A DNA stretch of 64,000 nucleotides from Plectrocnemia conspersa (Eukaryota; Arthropoda; Insecta; Trichoptera; Polycentropodidae), in the NCBI GenBank assembly GCA_009617715.1, contig VTFK01000003.1, positions 2,480,001-2,544,000 on the forward strand. Reading direction: 5' to 3'. Each line of letters opens with the position of its first letter. Positions within the stretch are counted from its first letter, which is position 1. This document shows, one piece after another, positions 48,480 to 61,400 of the stretch. The translations under genes and the position numbers were made by a program. Under the pieces are notes generated by a model. That model had not been told where the DNA came from. It was given only the letters and a program-made list of their open reading frames with translations, and did no database searches.

Positions 48480-48745
48480 CTTCTTCCTCGCCGCCGCTCA
48501 TCGATCAATCTACATTCCTGACACATCACCCTGACAGCTCGGTCGCCGGTCATTTTCTCGACGGTGGCGAAGAATTTAGAAAATGTCGACGGCGCCTTCG
48601 AATGCAAATAGTTTACCTCAGCACGAGCTGAATGACAATCGGACCGAGGGTACGCCGACGTTAGAATCCAAAGGAGTAATTAGACGATGCCATAACTCTC
48701 AAGGTGGCACGAAGAGACGTGCAGAGGAATGACAATCGGTTGGAT
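48480..48745. promoter_or_regulatory. Candidate enhancer with octamer and repeated 13-mer
   Basis: GC-richer pocket with a perfect octamer ATGCAAAT (48602–48609), TAATTAGAC homeodomain core, and the 13-mer GAATGACAATCGG occurring twice in the same orientation (48630–48642 and 48727–48739). The repeated word and composition suggest a conserved regulatory element; no ORF. Confidence 0.3.
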
Positions 48746-49049
48746 TCAAAAGTGAAATCAAATCAGAAATGCAGGCGATGTATTGTAATGTGTTTGGAAA
48801 TTAGCTGAGAAAATATACATCTGATGAAGCAACTTCGTTAGACTGCAATCCTTGTATGTGCATATCATAATACTATGGTATTTTTACTAGTATGATATTA
48901 TAACTTTTTTTTATGCGACTGTTTTAAAACTGATGCAATATATATATATTTCATTGTCCGGTATCCCAGTTAAGCGAAGTATCTTCTTGTTATTATTAAG
49001 AGGATTTAAAGAAAAAATCTCATGGTCGTATATTTATTTGTATCATCTA

Positions 49050-49110
49050 TCCAGGCACGTCATTTCAGATTGTTCCAGTGAGCAAGGCAAAAGTTGGCTA
49101 ATTAGTTTTA
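49050..49110 (+). repeat. Repeat family E, diverged copy
   Basis: CACGTCATTTCAGATTGTTC and AAAGTTGGCTAATTAG resemble GACGCCATTTCATATTTTTC and AAAGTTGGCCAGTCAG at 52125–52180. Confidence 0.35.
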
Positions 49111-49199
49111 GGTTTTTTTAATATTTCCATTTTATAAAGATTAAATATAGTATTAATTAATGTCATGCATTTTTCTGTCAAAATTCAAAGAGGTCACTG

Positions 49200-49350
49200 T
49201 TTAAAATCCATTGCAGTGGAAAGGCTAGGTTATTTAGCGTTCATATTATGATTTTTTTATAACAATATTACGATTTACAATAAATGAGAGTCGAATGAAG
49301 CATCTCTAAACCGAATTTTGACTCAGAAGTCAAAAATCCACGTCAAAAGT
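49200..49350. repeat. Repeat family C copy
   Basis: Contains AGAGTCGAATGAAGCATCTC, TAAACCGAATTTTGAC and CTCAGAAGTCAAAAATCCAC, the same left-arm blocks as the fold-back at 51.2 kb, with an internal deletion. Confidence 0.6.
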
Positions 49351-51054
49351 AAATTTGCTATTAATAGTAAAATTAAATAAAAGCAACGATTGTTTTAAAA
49401 TAGATGATTGATTTTTATAAGAAAGATGTCAAAGATAAAACTACTGTTTATAACTATGTATTAATCTTTTAAGATTAACTAAAATAAATATAATTTACAA
49501 TATTACTCCAAACGTTTTTTAACAATTATATATTGGATTTTTATGTATGAAATATTAGATTTTCATATATACAAAAATTGAACATTTATAAAATAGCCTC
49601 GACAGCATAGTTCACACCAAGGTCAATATGAAACTATGTATAAACATATTCACGAATCAAACATAAGTGTAATAACACGCGTAATAAGTTGGAAACGAAA
49701 GAGGAAAATTGTGAAAATTATATTTCCATAAAAAAATTGTCAATGGAATACAAAAAAAAATGTTTTTTCTTAGCTATTCTTACGAGGTTCTAAAACAATT
49801 TATTCCTTTATTAATTTGAATTAATTTTATTAATTTATAGTATTTATCTTACATTATCAAATATTATTATACCATTTTTTAATAATATTATATTCTTTTT
49901 AGAATAACCGTGACACGTTTATGTCAATCTATTGTTGATGGTTTTAAAATTGGTATGAAAATACTATTCGCTTATTAGATTAGCTACTCTAGAGTGCAAT
50001 TGGCAATATTTATAATTATAGTGTTTCCTTGGTGGCAGAAGCTTCCGTAGAAACATATTACGGTACTTCAGGGGTATCCAACATACGGAAAAATATCGTT
50101 TCTTGAAAAAAGACCGACTATTTTTGGTTTAAAAAAATAAAGCATTTTATTTTCTATGTAATAAACTTAATTTTAAAATGAATTACGTTAAATAAATATG
50201 CCGTATACAAAAAAATTAAAGATTGGAAAATATCTTACGTCTCAAGAACAACTATTTTTAAAAAATGACTCATTTAAATAAAGAGAGGCCCTAGGATATT
50301 CCACTTTTACGGCTCCTGCAAGCCTCACTAGTAGCGGAAAATGGAATGGAACTGTTAATTTAAGCATTAAAAAGGACATAAGAAATATAATATAATAATA
50401 GTAGTGCTACTAATAATAATAATAATAAAATATAATAATAAAAAAATACTAAAGGACATAAGATATTATTGGTAAATAATATGTCTTCATTATAATATTG
50501 CAAGAATTTATTTTTTTTGAACAAATATAAATAAAAAAAAAAAAAAAGTTTGGAGTAAAATTTACATAAAAGCTTAAATATCCAGCCTTTTTTGCATCAG
50601 TCACAATTACGTCCGTAATTTTCTAACATTGGTTTCTGGCAAATAAGATCATGAATTTCTGACCTATGATTTTTGTGAGCATGTAAAAATGGATCGAATT
50701 TTGTTACTAGTTCTAAAAGATCAAGATAGTTATTTAGAGATCCAAATTGTTATGATTATACACCACGGTTAAAAGCCATAGGCTGCAGCTTGGTTAGTCT
50801 ATAGGTAAATCCGGCCCTGTTTCTTATACATTATGTGATAGCTAATTCATTTTCATAACATAGTAAATATGTTTACTTACGATAAATTTATTAAAACATC
50901 TTTTGAAAGCTTAGCTGAAATAATTTGTCCCAAAACATATAAGTCTTATTCCATAACTTAGGATGAAAGCAGCGAAGTAACAAATACTGCACAACTTATT
51001 TAGCGAAATTGACTACGAATTTATAATACTACCGAACCTAACAATATTATGACT

Positions 51055-51515
51055 CACAATAAGTGAAAATCAAACCAAATTTTGACCAATAGGAGAGCGT
51101 AAAAAACAAATATCTCTTCTCAGAAGTCAAAAATCCACGTCAAAAGCAATAAAATCATCCCCTCGCTCGATTATCTAGCGTTCATATTAAAACTTTTTAC
51201 AACAATATTTCGATTTACAATTAGCGAGAATCGAACGAAGCATATCTAAACCGAATTTTGACCAATAGGTGAGCGCAAAAAACAATTATCCCTTCTCAGA
51301 AGTCAAAAATCCACGTCAAAAGCAATAAAATCATGCCGTTGCCGTTGCAGTGGGAACGCTCGTTACCGAGCGTTCCCACTGCAACGGCGCGGGCACGATT
51401 TTATTGCTTTTGACGTGAATTTTTGACTTCTGAGAAGGGATAATTGTTTTTTGTGCCCTCCTATTGACCAAAGTTCGATTTGAATATACTTTAACCAATC
51501 CTCTCATATAAGAAG
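51055..51515. mobile_element. Fold-back MITE-like element, family C
   Basis: Arms 51225–51362 and 51367–51510 are inverted repeats around a 4-nt centre (TTAC). The inner 21 bp (51342–51362 / 51367–51387) pair perfectly, and beyond them CACGTCAAAAGCAATAAAAT faces ATTTTATTGCTTTTGACGTG. A second left-arm copy lies at 51055–51230, so one copy is nested or duplicated. No transposase. Structure typical of fold-back/MITE DNA transposons. Confidence 0.8.
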
Positions 51516-51685
51516 TCCGTGGTAATATCGGTAAAGATAGTTATCATAATTTTAAAACAAACTATGTTGCAATACGCGAGATGCGACGTCTCTCTGTACT
51601 TTCTTTATTTTGCTTATTTACACCCGAGATATGAGTTGGTTTAGCTTGTATTTTCCACTAAAAATATAATTAGCTTTAGAACTTT

Positions 51686-52015
51686 TGTTAGGTTAGGTTT
51701 GGGTTGGAACAGCAAATTGACGTTTCGCAACTGTCAAATTGAGTTTCATATACATTTGAGAGCAGCATATATTTCCACTAGCGCCTATTAGTTAAATTAT
51801 ATTTTTTCTAGTAATAATATATATCTATTGGTTAAAATGTAACGTTCAATTTAACATTTATACATTACATGTAAATAAATAATGATTAGTATGTAAATGT
51901 ATACATACGTACTACATATGGAAAAGCTTAAATCATATAATTTTACTAACACCTGCCAAATTAATTATATTTTCACTAGTAAAAATATATATCTACCAGT
52001 GAAAATGTATTCCGA
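51686..52015 (+). repeat. Repeat family D, copy 2, with internal duplication
   Basis: Starts TTAGGTTAGGTTTGGGTT as at 31683. The segment around 51780–51845 (CTAGTAATAATATATATCTA … GTTAAAATGTA) is partly repeated at 51955–52010 (CTAGTAAAAATATATATCTA … GTGAAAATGTA). Confidence 0.5.
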
Positions 52016-52104
52016 TATTATTTTCTTAAAATGACATATTTAAAAAAATATTTTCTGGGTAAAATTGCCTGTTTTTTTAGTTTTTTTTTAGGGATAACCC
52101 GAGA

Positions 52105-52190
52105 ATTTCTGATTCAGAATCAGGGACGCCATTTCATATTTTTCCAGGGAGGGGGGGGGGAGAAAGTTGGCCAGTCAGTGGTCGTTGTTT
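52105..52190 (+). repeat. Repeat family E copy with G-run
   Basis: GACGCCATTTCATATTTTTC, a G-run, then AAAGTTGGCCAGTCAGTGGTC; the inverted counterpart lies at 13265–13312. Confidence 0.45.
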
Positions 52191-52429
52191 ATTAAGATTT
52201 ATAGTATTTCATTAAATGCCAGGCAAATGCCCCAAATGACGTCCCTGACATTACTTTGGAAAATTCCACAAAAGACACAAATAATTGAATTAGTGCAGAA
52301 CTTTTTAGAGACACTACAAAAAAATATGGTTTGTTTTGTGTGACCCTCTCAGACTAAAGCCGCAAATCTTTCTCGTATTTTAAACTAAGAAAATATATGT
52401 TATGAATCTCGTATTAAACGTCAAGTATT

Positions 52430-52770
52430 GGATACTTCATATTATTTTTTAATTTCGCGATTTGCACGTCATGCACGTGCCATGCACCCGCGTAACAAAT
52501 CGCAAATGAGCGTCAAATTATCGCACCCGTCCACGTGTTACGGCACTCGTAGTCTTTGTCAAGGTCGCGTTCCCAAGGTCGCCGATCGGCAAGTCATTGC
52601 TACGCGCCGGGTGCATCTGCCAAGTCGTGATCATGAATAAGGCAGCCGATCATGGTGTTACGCCTCGGACCACACTCGGCGCCGCATATCTGCGCTGTGG
52701 GAAAATCGCGCCGAAGGTGTCGAACCAACCTTCGGCGGCCTGATAAGCAATCGGGTCGTTTTTCCGTGAT
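52430..52770. promoter_or_regulatory. GC-rich candidate enhancer with clustered factor sites
   Basis: Abrupt GC-rich block in AT-rich DNA. Two CACGTG E-boxes (52474–52479, 52532–52537), two AAGGTCG nuclear-receptor half-sites preceded by TC/CC (52559–52581), and one perfect Su(H) site TGTGGGAA (52696–52703). Open frames here (about 70–84 codons) overlap on both strands and look like chance. Cluster suggests regulatory DNA. Confidence 0.35.
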
Positions 52771-52799
52771 GTACATATTATATTGTGTGTTATATAATA

Positions 52800-55700
52800 A
52801 TCTTGGATGGTCAGTAAACATAAGCTATCGTATCATCACCAAGAACAGATTACTTCTTGACAGCTTTTCCAAAACTTCAAAGAAAGTGCTTTATTTATGT
52901 CTCTAAAATTATTTGTATAAAGCAGTATTTTTCAACGTGGGCCACACATTTGAATGTTTTGGGGGGCAATGCATAAATCATTCAAATTCGCTACATTGTT
53001 GAAAAGGCGCTAATGTCTACATGATGCGTGTTGATATTTGCGAATTAAATTATGTATTGTGTGAAGTCTATAAACTTATTTTAATGATAGTTCCTAACTC
53101 ATTGGGCAAATACTAGTAAAAGCAAAAAAAGTTCGTAGAGTGTTTTATTTATATAAGTGCTTTAGATAAATAAAAGTATTTAAATTTTATTTTATATTTA
53201 GTACACAATTTAATTAATGTAAAAATAGCTAATTACGAAACAGAAAATAGTAATAACTATATCAATCTCTACCCAAAAATATACAAATTTTTAGTATTAA
53301 AAAATATTTAGCAATCAATGTATGAGCAAATATACCCACTCTTATAAATAGAATGATAATAATAATAATATTTGCATTTGATTATTGAAAAATATTTTTT
53401 TTCTTAATCTGAATTAATCGTCTTTCGAGTATTTTAAAAATACAAAATCAGCCAAAGTTTCTGTCTGAACTAAATAACTATAATCTTTCTGGGAAATTAT
53501 TTTAGCAATATTGTAAAAAAAATACAAATAAAATGTATCTTATAATGACTTTATCTAACATTTGATGACAATAACATGCATTTTAACAGGTTTTCATAAT
53601 TACTATTAAGTAAGGTCAGTTGCGCTGTATATACAAAATTTCACATAGATACAATAAATGTTATATATCTGTACTCCATATCTATTAAGATATATAGATC
53701 AATATCGCTCGATATTTAAAAATACCAGTTATTTTTATTATTTTATAATTGAATAATTAATAATAGCATAAAACATATTAAAATAAACTTTATATACATT
53801 TATAAATATATATTCGGCATAACGAAGAATTAAAATAGCTCATTAAAAATATGTAAACAACTTGTGACACAAGATCTAATATATCTAATTATGTGATCGT
53901 ATCAATTGATATTCATATTTAAGAATCCGACATTCTTTTACGAGAAATTTTGCCTCCTAGATCCGCGTTTTAAGATCTTTACGATTTTTTTCATTATGCA
54001 GTTTCGGTATATAATATTCATTTTTAAATGAGCAACGCATAGCACAAGAACGATCTTTATCTCAATCATATATCTTTGAGCATTTATTGCTTATTTTTTT
54101 TTAACTATTAATAAAGAGCAATAATTGATTAATCAAGTATGTAATGAGAAGCATATCTGATTTTAAAATCGTGCAGTAAAATATGAGAAATGGACCGAAT
54201 ATGGAAAAAGTGGCGCCTTTGCAGTAAGCGATTAAGGCGAACAATTAATCATAGACGTCACGCACTGGAAAATTTCGAAAGGTGTTTTTAAGCATTTTTT
54301 CCATTAATCAAAGTAAACGTCATTCAGGTGATGTGTTGCCAATTGACCTCGAGGTATATCTTCAACCGGATCTGTGCAATTAATAAGCAAAAACGAGTAC
54401 AAACGGCATTAAATGATGTCGATTTACTTTATGTGCCGATGATACTTAATATTATGTTAGTTAATAGAATTGGTAAATAAGTTTTTCTTAATCTATTATT
54501 AATAAAAGCTTATACTCAATGTATAGTATAATATAGATTCTAAAAGATAGTTTAAATTATGAATGAGAACATTTCTAAAAAAAATAATTAGTCATCGCGT
54601 ATGTCCGTCAGTTCGCTATGACATATTATACTTGATCACAAGCCGAATTCCAAACAAATATAAGATAAACGTCTATGATAATACGGATGAAGTTTTGTCA
54701 CCATACAAGCATTTGGCACGCGCCGGCTGTATTTATCATTTTAACGATTTATTGGTAAAACTTTACATTATCACCTTTTTAATTTTATTGCCGTGTAAGT
54801 ATTTTTTGTAATTCCAACGTAAACGTGATCCAAAGATGTGTCATCGAGAGATTTCTATTACCGATAACAATAAAAAAAACAATATATCTAGTAATAATAG
54901 CATTAAACAATTTTTAATATATAAATGAAAAAAGTGTTTCAATTTTTAATCGATAGTATATTATTTTAATAAATATAATAGCGTATTAAAAAATCAGCAT
55001 ATATAAAAATATTTATTTATTTAATAAATTATTTTTATAACCTGCACTCTTTGTTTTACAATATAGATTTTAATTATATTAATTGAAGAAATTTATTGGT
55101 TCTTAATAATAACATAAAAAATAAGTATAACGTTAATTAGCAAGGTTTTGTAAATACTAGCGCGTCGATGTCTCTCAGTACAAATTGCTTTAAATAAATG
55201 TAACGTTAACTTTTACTACCTGTCTTAATCGTAATATCAGTAAAACTATTATAACCATTCGTACCACTGTCACTTTTACGTCCATCCCTCGCTCTCTACT
55301 AAATTACAACAAAATAACGTCACACAAGTGAAACAAAGAGGCATATCCTTAGAAGTTAATGAATTTTTGGAAGTATTCGCAAATGCGTTAAATGCATTCA
55401 CAAGCAATCTTGTATAAAATTGTCTAGATAATGAACTTTAATAAATCATAAGTTTGATATCTTTACAATTTAATAAAATTAAAGTGTTACAACTGCCATT
55501 CTTGAATCAAGAATTGGTTTTTATCATTTTCATTATAATTTTAGATGGACTAGGGCAAGTAATGCTCGTCTTTTTAATTATAAGCAATACATCATTGTTG
55601 TAATCAGTGTTTTTTTGTTATACAACGAAAGTTTTAAAAGTAACTTTAAAAAAAGTATGTTTGGTCAACGTCAGAATATTAACCAACACAACAACAAAAC

Positions 55701-57180
55701 ACACGACAAAATAACGACGCCTGTTTATAATTTATTATTTCTTAATCTGATCTTAAAAAGTAAAGCTAAACTACAAATGACTGGGCTAGACCTATGATCA
55801 AAAAAAAATATTCTAGGCCGAAAAATAAATGGTTCTATGTTTGCAAAATGAAACTTAAACGCCATGTAGAAAAGTTAAAAAAATTTGGAATTGAAACAAA
55901 AATATGAATGAAACTTTCAAAAGAATGGAGCAACAATGAATCAACAACGAGAAACAGAAAGCAACAAATTGATCAGATAATATCTGCTACACATAAACCA
56001 GTTTTAAAAATAGTTTCTGAAAGCGAAAAAATTTGATAATGCTTTTTTGATGTCATTATCAAACGAAACAATAAAAATTGCATGATTGTGATTGGTCTTG
56101 AAAAGAAAAATCACATATACAGAATTTTTATTGGACCTAGGATTAATGTGTAATGCTCTTCAAAAATTTCAGGACCACAACGTGAACTTGTACAAGGTAA
56201 ATGAAAAAATAAAAATACTAAATACTAAGCTTCTTGCTCTTTGACGTGATCATCGTTATCGTGGAGTTTTACTTTAATAAACATATTCAAAAAATAATCT
56301 TCCTATTAACCCGAATATATTATAATACTCGAATGACATTTTAAGAAGTGGGAATTAGAAACTTATCAGACTGCATCTAAATAAAAGAGAAACGATTTTT
56401 GGATTCCGTAATTATATTCTAGAAAAGACATTTTCAGAAAAACTGTTGCATTTGATACGGACTCTGAATACCATTCTCATTTATTTAAATGAATAAGAAC
56501 GTGAGTTTTTGCAGATGAATATAATTGCCACCACAACAAAAATTTCGTTGAAGACTAAGACAATACGTACGTCAATCTGTGCTTACTCAAATAAATACTA
56601 ACAAGATTTATCGGACAAAATTGGACAAAACTTTAGAATTTACAATCAACATTCGACTTATATACAATAAATTAAATTTATGTTAAGAACTGAATATACA
56701 TATTTTTTTAATAATAGATCAATAATATGTAAGTTACGGCACTTTTTTTTCTTACAAAAAAAAAGCACTAGCTATAATTAATAATGTTCAGGACATAACG
56801 CTAGTGTACCATTCTCATATTTTTAGTGAGACAGTTATAAAAATTTATGAATTATAGTATAGATTTCTGTAATATCAAAATCTAATTTATTTCAAACTTC
56901 CTATAGTTTATTTGTACTATTTTCTACCATACTGTATATTTCATTTTGTAAGTTACACGGCTATATAAAAGCAAAAACATTATTTCCACTACTGTCGTCG
57001 AGCTGTCTGACATTGTATATCTATAAATCAACCGCAAACATAGCAGCGATGCTCAAACTCAATTTAATACGCCGCAAAGTTTAATCTAATCGTTAAACTA
57101 TACATATCTCACATTTTAATAAGAAACATAGAAATTATTTATTTATTAATTTATAGCCTCAATAAATCGTTACTATAAAT
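52800..57180. other. AT-rich intergenic with weak coding-like relics
   Basis: Mostly AT-rich. A GC-richer stretch at 54180–54430 holds ATCAAAG (TCF-type) next to GTAAAC (Fox-type) and an E-box CAGGTG. An open stretch of 82 codons at 54563–54811, and degenerate coding-like sequence at 55618–56010, are discussed in the findings. Nothing else recognised. Confidence 0.4.
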
Positions 57181-58150
57181 ATTTATAGAACAAGGATTTA
57201 CCCGCGCTCTAAGACACGCCTAAAGAAACGTTTGCATTAAACTTTCGGCGACATTTATTATTAAATCAAAATGGTTTGTTCCGTCACTGCCCGATTAGAT
57301 ATTCAGTGACTAATCCTCGGTGATTCACTCGAGAGTGAATTGAATAAGTCGGGTCAAAGTGTACCCAAAACGCGCGTAAATAATCTTCGTATACAAACAA
57401 TCGATTATTTATGGCATGTGAAGATTGTGTAAAAAGATTGTTAACATGTCGTAAATCTAACAGTTATAAAATACAGGTGCACGACCGAATTTCTTGCCGG
57501 AAGGTTAGCACAATGACTAACGTTGCAATCTAATGAGTAAACTGCAATAAACGCACTTAATATGCTATATAAACAAGCTATTTAGATGATTTGAATAATT
57601 GTTAGCATAACATGCATTGTTATATTTCATATAATTGCAATGAGAAGATGTTTAAATAAATTAGTCAGGTTTCGTTACAATAGTGCGTTGAAGTCTCTTG
57701 GTACAATACGCTTAAATAAATAAGCGCTTCCATATTTTCTCTTTTTTGTATATTAAATATTAATAAATAATTAAATTAAGAGCAATAAATATTTATTTAT
57801 ATTTTTAAAACATAATGAGCTTCTTCTTCAGCAACGTTTTTCATTCTTTAAATCGAATCCTTTCGCATAAATTTGGCAAAACTGCACAATAAATCTTGCG
57901 AGAACATAAATATTCTTTTGTATCAGGTGTTTACAGCCTGTTTACCACATTTTCATTGATATTATAATTCGCATTGTTGTGTCCAAAAATAGCAATTACG
58001 ACATGTGCGTTTTTGTCATATGTTTTTAAATAAGCTGCGTCAAAAGTCAAGTGTTTTGTAGTCTTCTAAATAATAAATTGTGAAATTAAATTGCAAAATG
58101 CATATCAGATTTTGTGAAAAAAAATTACAAAGCTCGAATTTATTGTAAAT
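57181..58150. other. Intergenic
   Basis: 57190–57480 is slightly GC-richer, with the interrupted palindrome ATTCACTC-GA-GAGTGAAT (57323–57340) next to TGACTAATCC. The rest is AT-rich. The phrase 'GTCTCTTGGTACAA' at about 57693 resembles 'GTCTCTCAGTACAA' at about 55169, a minor dispersed repeat. Confidence 0.35.
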
Positions 58151-58154
58151 CTTC

Positions 58155-58480
58155 CGTTTAAAAATGACAAACGCTAGCCCAATATGTTACAACAGGTTAA
58201 ACACAATCAACAACTAACTACAACACCAAACTGAAAACAAAATCTAAATCTGTGACATATATATTACAACGCACAATCATAATATGTCACATTTATTTTA
58301 ATTATTAAGCACAGTAATTATCCGTGACATTAGAAAAACCTAATCAGGGATGATCGATCGGAATTATAAATATATAATATCACTAATTTCTGTTTCCCAG
58401 ACACGATAAAATTAAAAAACATTATGGCCCATATAGGGTTCAAATTTAAGTTTTTCAGGTATTTATCACTTGTGCTAGTT
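58155..58480 (-). mobile_element. tRNA-derived SINE, family A copy
   Basis: Tail (ACGCTAGCCCAATATGTTAC) at left, body with GTGACATTAGAAAAACCTAA and GATCGATCGGAATTATAA, decayed head with AGGGTTCAAATTTAAG (B-box-like when read on the minus strand) at right. Near full length. Confidence 0.7.
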
Positions 58481-61284
58481 ATATTATATATGATTATATA
58501 TTATATATACATAATTTTATATAACTTTTTGAAGTAAGTCGCAAGTAAAATAACGCTCTAGTTGTATATAATGTGTATCCACGCATGGTAACATCATTCA
58601 TGACTTGTGAGTGATATGTTTACTTTTATGGCGTAATGGATATGCGGAATCATGCATAGAATAGAATACCTTTGTCTCATGAAATACATATATTTCTTTT
58701 TTTATTTTGGTTGGTAATTAAGCGCATTTAATAACATCCAAATAATGTATAACTCATCTACATGAAATATTTTTTTATACACACCTATAATTTATGTGAT
58801 TAAAATTCAGTGATATACACTAAAAAATCTCTTACAAATTTTCGGAATTTGCTTCGTAACGAATAAAAATTGACCGTGAACAATTTTATACACGGAGATT
58901 TATTTGCTCTTCTTAATATTTTTTGCAGTCGTGAGAAAATATTTTTTTCGTGATAAATAACTTATCATCCTTTATTATAAAGCTAAAATTTTTGTTAAAT
59001 CGTGGGCATAGCAGGAAAACCTTAACTAAATTCCGTTCTAAGAACGAGCGTTCCTAATTAACACATCCATGGATCTGATCGATGTTTACAGATCAAGAAC
59101 GTAAGCCAGGTTATTTTTTACATGGAACATATAATCTTTCCAAGAAATTGTTTATAAAAACAATTCCAATTTTCGTCTTAACGGATATCCTGAAGTGAAC
59201 GCATTTTGAGTGTATAATAAATAAAAAAAAAAATGACTACCGTCTACTGTTTTTTAGGAACAATTCAATGACTCATTGAATAGTTGGTAACAAAAATAAA
59301 AAATTCGATATCATCTCGTCATGCAAAAAATTTGACATTACTGCTCGTAGATCAAAAGTGTCAATCTAAATTTGCAAATAAAAAATGTTTCAGTTTCTCA
59401 ATGCACAAAAAACGCACGATTGCGGTTACTATTGGAGGTAACTTTCGATAGTTGAACAAATATTAGTTTAGAAAGTATTTTTTTGCAAGGTTCATCTTCT
59501 AATGTTGCGGTTTGAATACGTATACTTATAAAAAATATTGTTTTTGTTGTTGTTATGTAGATCATGGTAGATTTTTTATCTGGTGTATTTAGGTTAATTT
59601 AAAATAGCAACAACGATTTTTTATGAGAGCAATTTTATAATTTAATTATTAAAATTGTGTATTTTTTATATATTTAACTTAATATATTTTATCAAAAATT
59701 TAGAATAATACGCTATCTATGTGATAGCAACATATTAACTAACAGTAATAACAATACCTCTGGTTCGATTATCAGATAAATCCATGTTTTATAAAAATAA
59801 ATTTTATTAACAAATAATTTGATTTTAAAATTTATTTATCTTATTTTAATGGTTAATAAATTTTGTATTTTAAAGCGCTTTAAAAATAATGATTTTCTAG
59901 ATACAGCAAAAAATAAGATAAAATGTAATTTTAAATAAAAATAATATTCATATTCATCCGGTATTTCAGAATTGAAATTTGACAATTACAGGATTTCAGA
60001 ACTGATCCTATGGGTCGAAAAATAATGTTTTTTTTTAAACATTTTTTAATGTATACAATATACTAAATAACATTAATGAAATAGATCAAAAATTACAAAT
60101 ACAATATATTGTATGTAAGATATTTAAATGCTATTTAGTATTTTACCGATTGGTGATTCCGCACGTGACAAGTGCAGGTGTATTGAACATTCGTCCAACA
60201 AATTCGTCCAAAGACCATCAATTGTTCTTGACAAAAAATCGATCCCTAAATTTTTGGGGTATTCCCATAATTTCTAGTTATTGCAAATCACCCGGTATCC
60301 AAGAATCCCGGGATTGAGTTTCGTAACTGTGAGTACATACACGGTTGACTAATCTGAAGATTGACTAAAAATACCAATAAATGTGCTTATCTACTAGTAT
60401 ACTAAAAAATTTCACTGCTCTGCTAAATTCATTATTAATTTTTCTTGAATAAAATACAAAATTTTATTATTGCTAATCCATTTAAAAGAAGTTATTTTTT
60501 GTCGCTTCCCTTTTGAAAACTAATTTATTTAATTTGAGACATATAGCAGTCTCAGGCTTGCGTACTATATTTTTTGTATCAGTTTAACTTATTTTACATA
60601 TTGATTATCAAGCTAGGCTCTTGTTTTTAAAGAAACTTTTAATTTTGTAAGTTGTTCTAATTCTATATTTAAATGTTCCTAGTCTGTATATTTGTTATCA
60701 ATACTGAATCATTCAGCTATAAAATGTAAAGACATAACAATATTCTTAGTTAACGAAATTAGATGCAAGATTTAAACGTAAACGTATCTATATCTATGTG
60801 GAGTAGCAAACGATTGAGCTTTTTTATACCATTTTTAATGAAAAACTATGACGAAGTGTATGACTTCTGATTTTATGATATTAAATTACGAAAGTCGATT
60901 GCAACTAAATGCATATTAATCACACAATGCACAGCGATTACTAACACTAAAGAGTAAGCACTCGGTTCTAATTCAACTAATGTCTTTATTTGTTCATTAT
61001 CGATTGAACAATGATACCTACTATAAATATATTACCGGCTCGAATGTCGGGATTTTCACTAAGCCCCGGCATAAATAGGCCTCACATACATAGAATTATG
61101 TTCATGGATCATTTATACTTTAATAATATAATATTTTGGTACTTACATTTTATCGGGCGGCAAATTTATTCTAAAAAATATTTATTTATTTGTTTATATA
61201 TTTATATACAATTATATCTTCATTGAAAATGAAAGTGTTCAAAATGCCTCTTACCGAAACAGAAGTCGTACAATTATGTTTGTT
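58481..61284. other. AT-rich intergenic, nothing recognised
   Basis: No splice-flanked ORF, RNA gene or repeat shared within the window was noticed in this stretch. Confidence 0.4.
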
Positions 61285-61400
61285 TGTGTTCATAGGATGT
61301 TCGTTGTTCTGGCCAGGATAGGTGCAAACGAGCGGCAACGAGCAAGGGTTGGTTAAAACTGTGCATCATCCTATGAATAACTCTCTGCAACGAATCTACT
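61285..61400 (-). repeat. Dispersed repeat family B, diverged copy
   Basis: ATGAATAACTCTCTGCAACG then AATCTAC is the reverse complement of AGATTCGTTG…AGAGTTATTCAT in the copy at 1158–1292. The left end GGATGTTCGTTGTTCTGG also resembles its ATGTTCACTGTTCTGACC, making the ends partly inverted. Confidence 0.5.

Noticed and set aside
52428..52906. Three overlapping open frames (70–84 codons)
   Set aside because: Present on both strands of a GC-rich block with no shared protein features; better explained as regulatory DNA.
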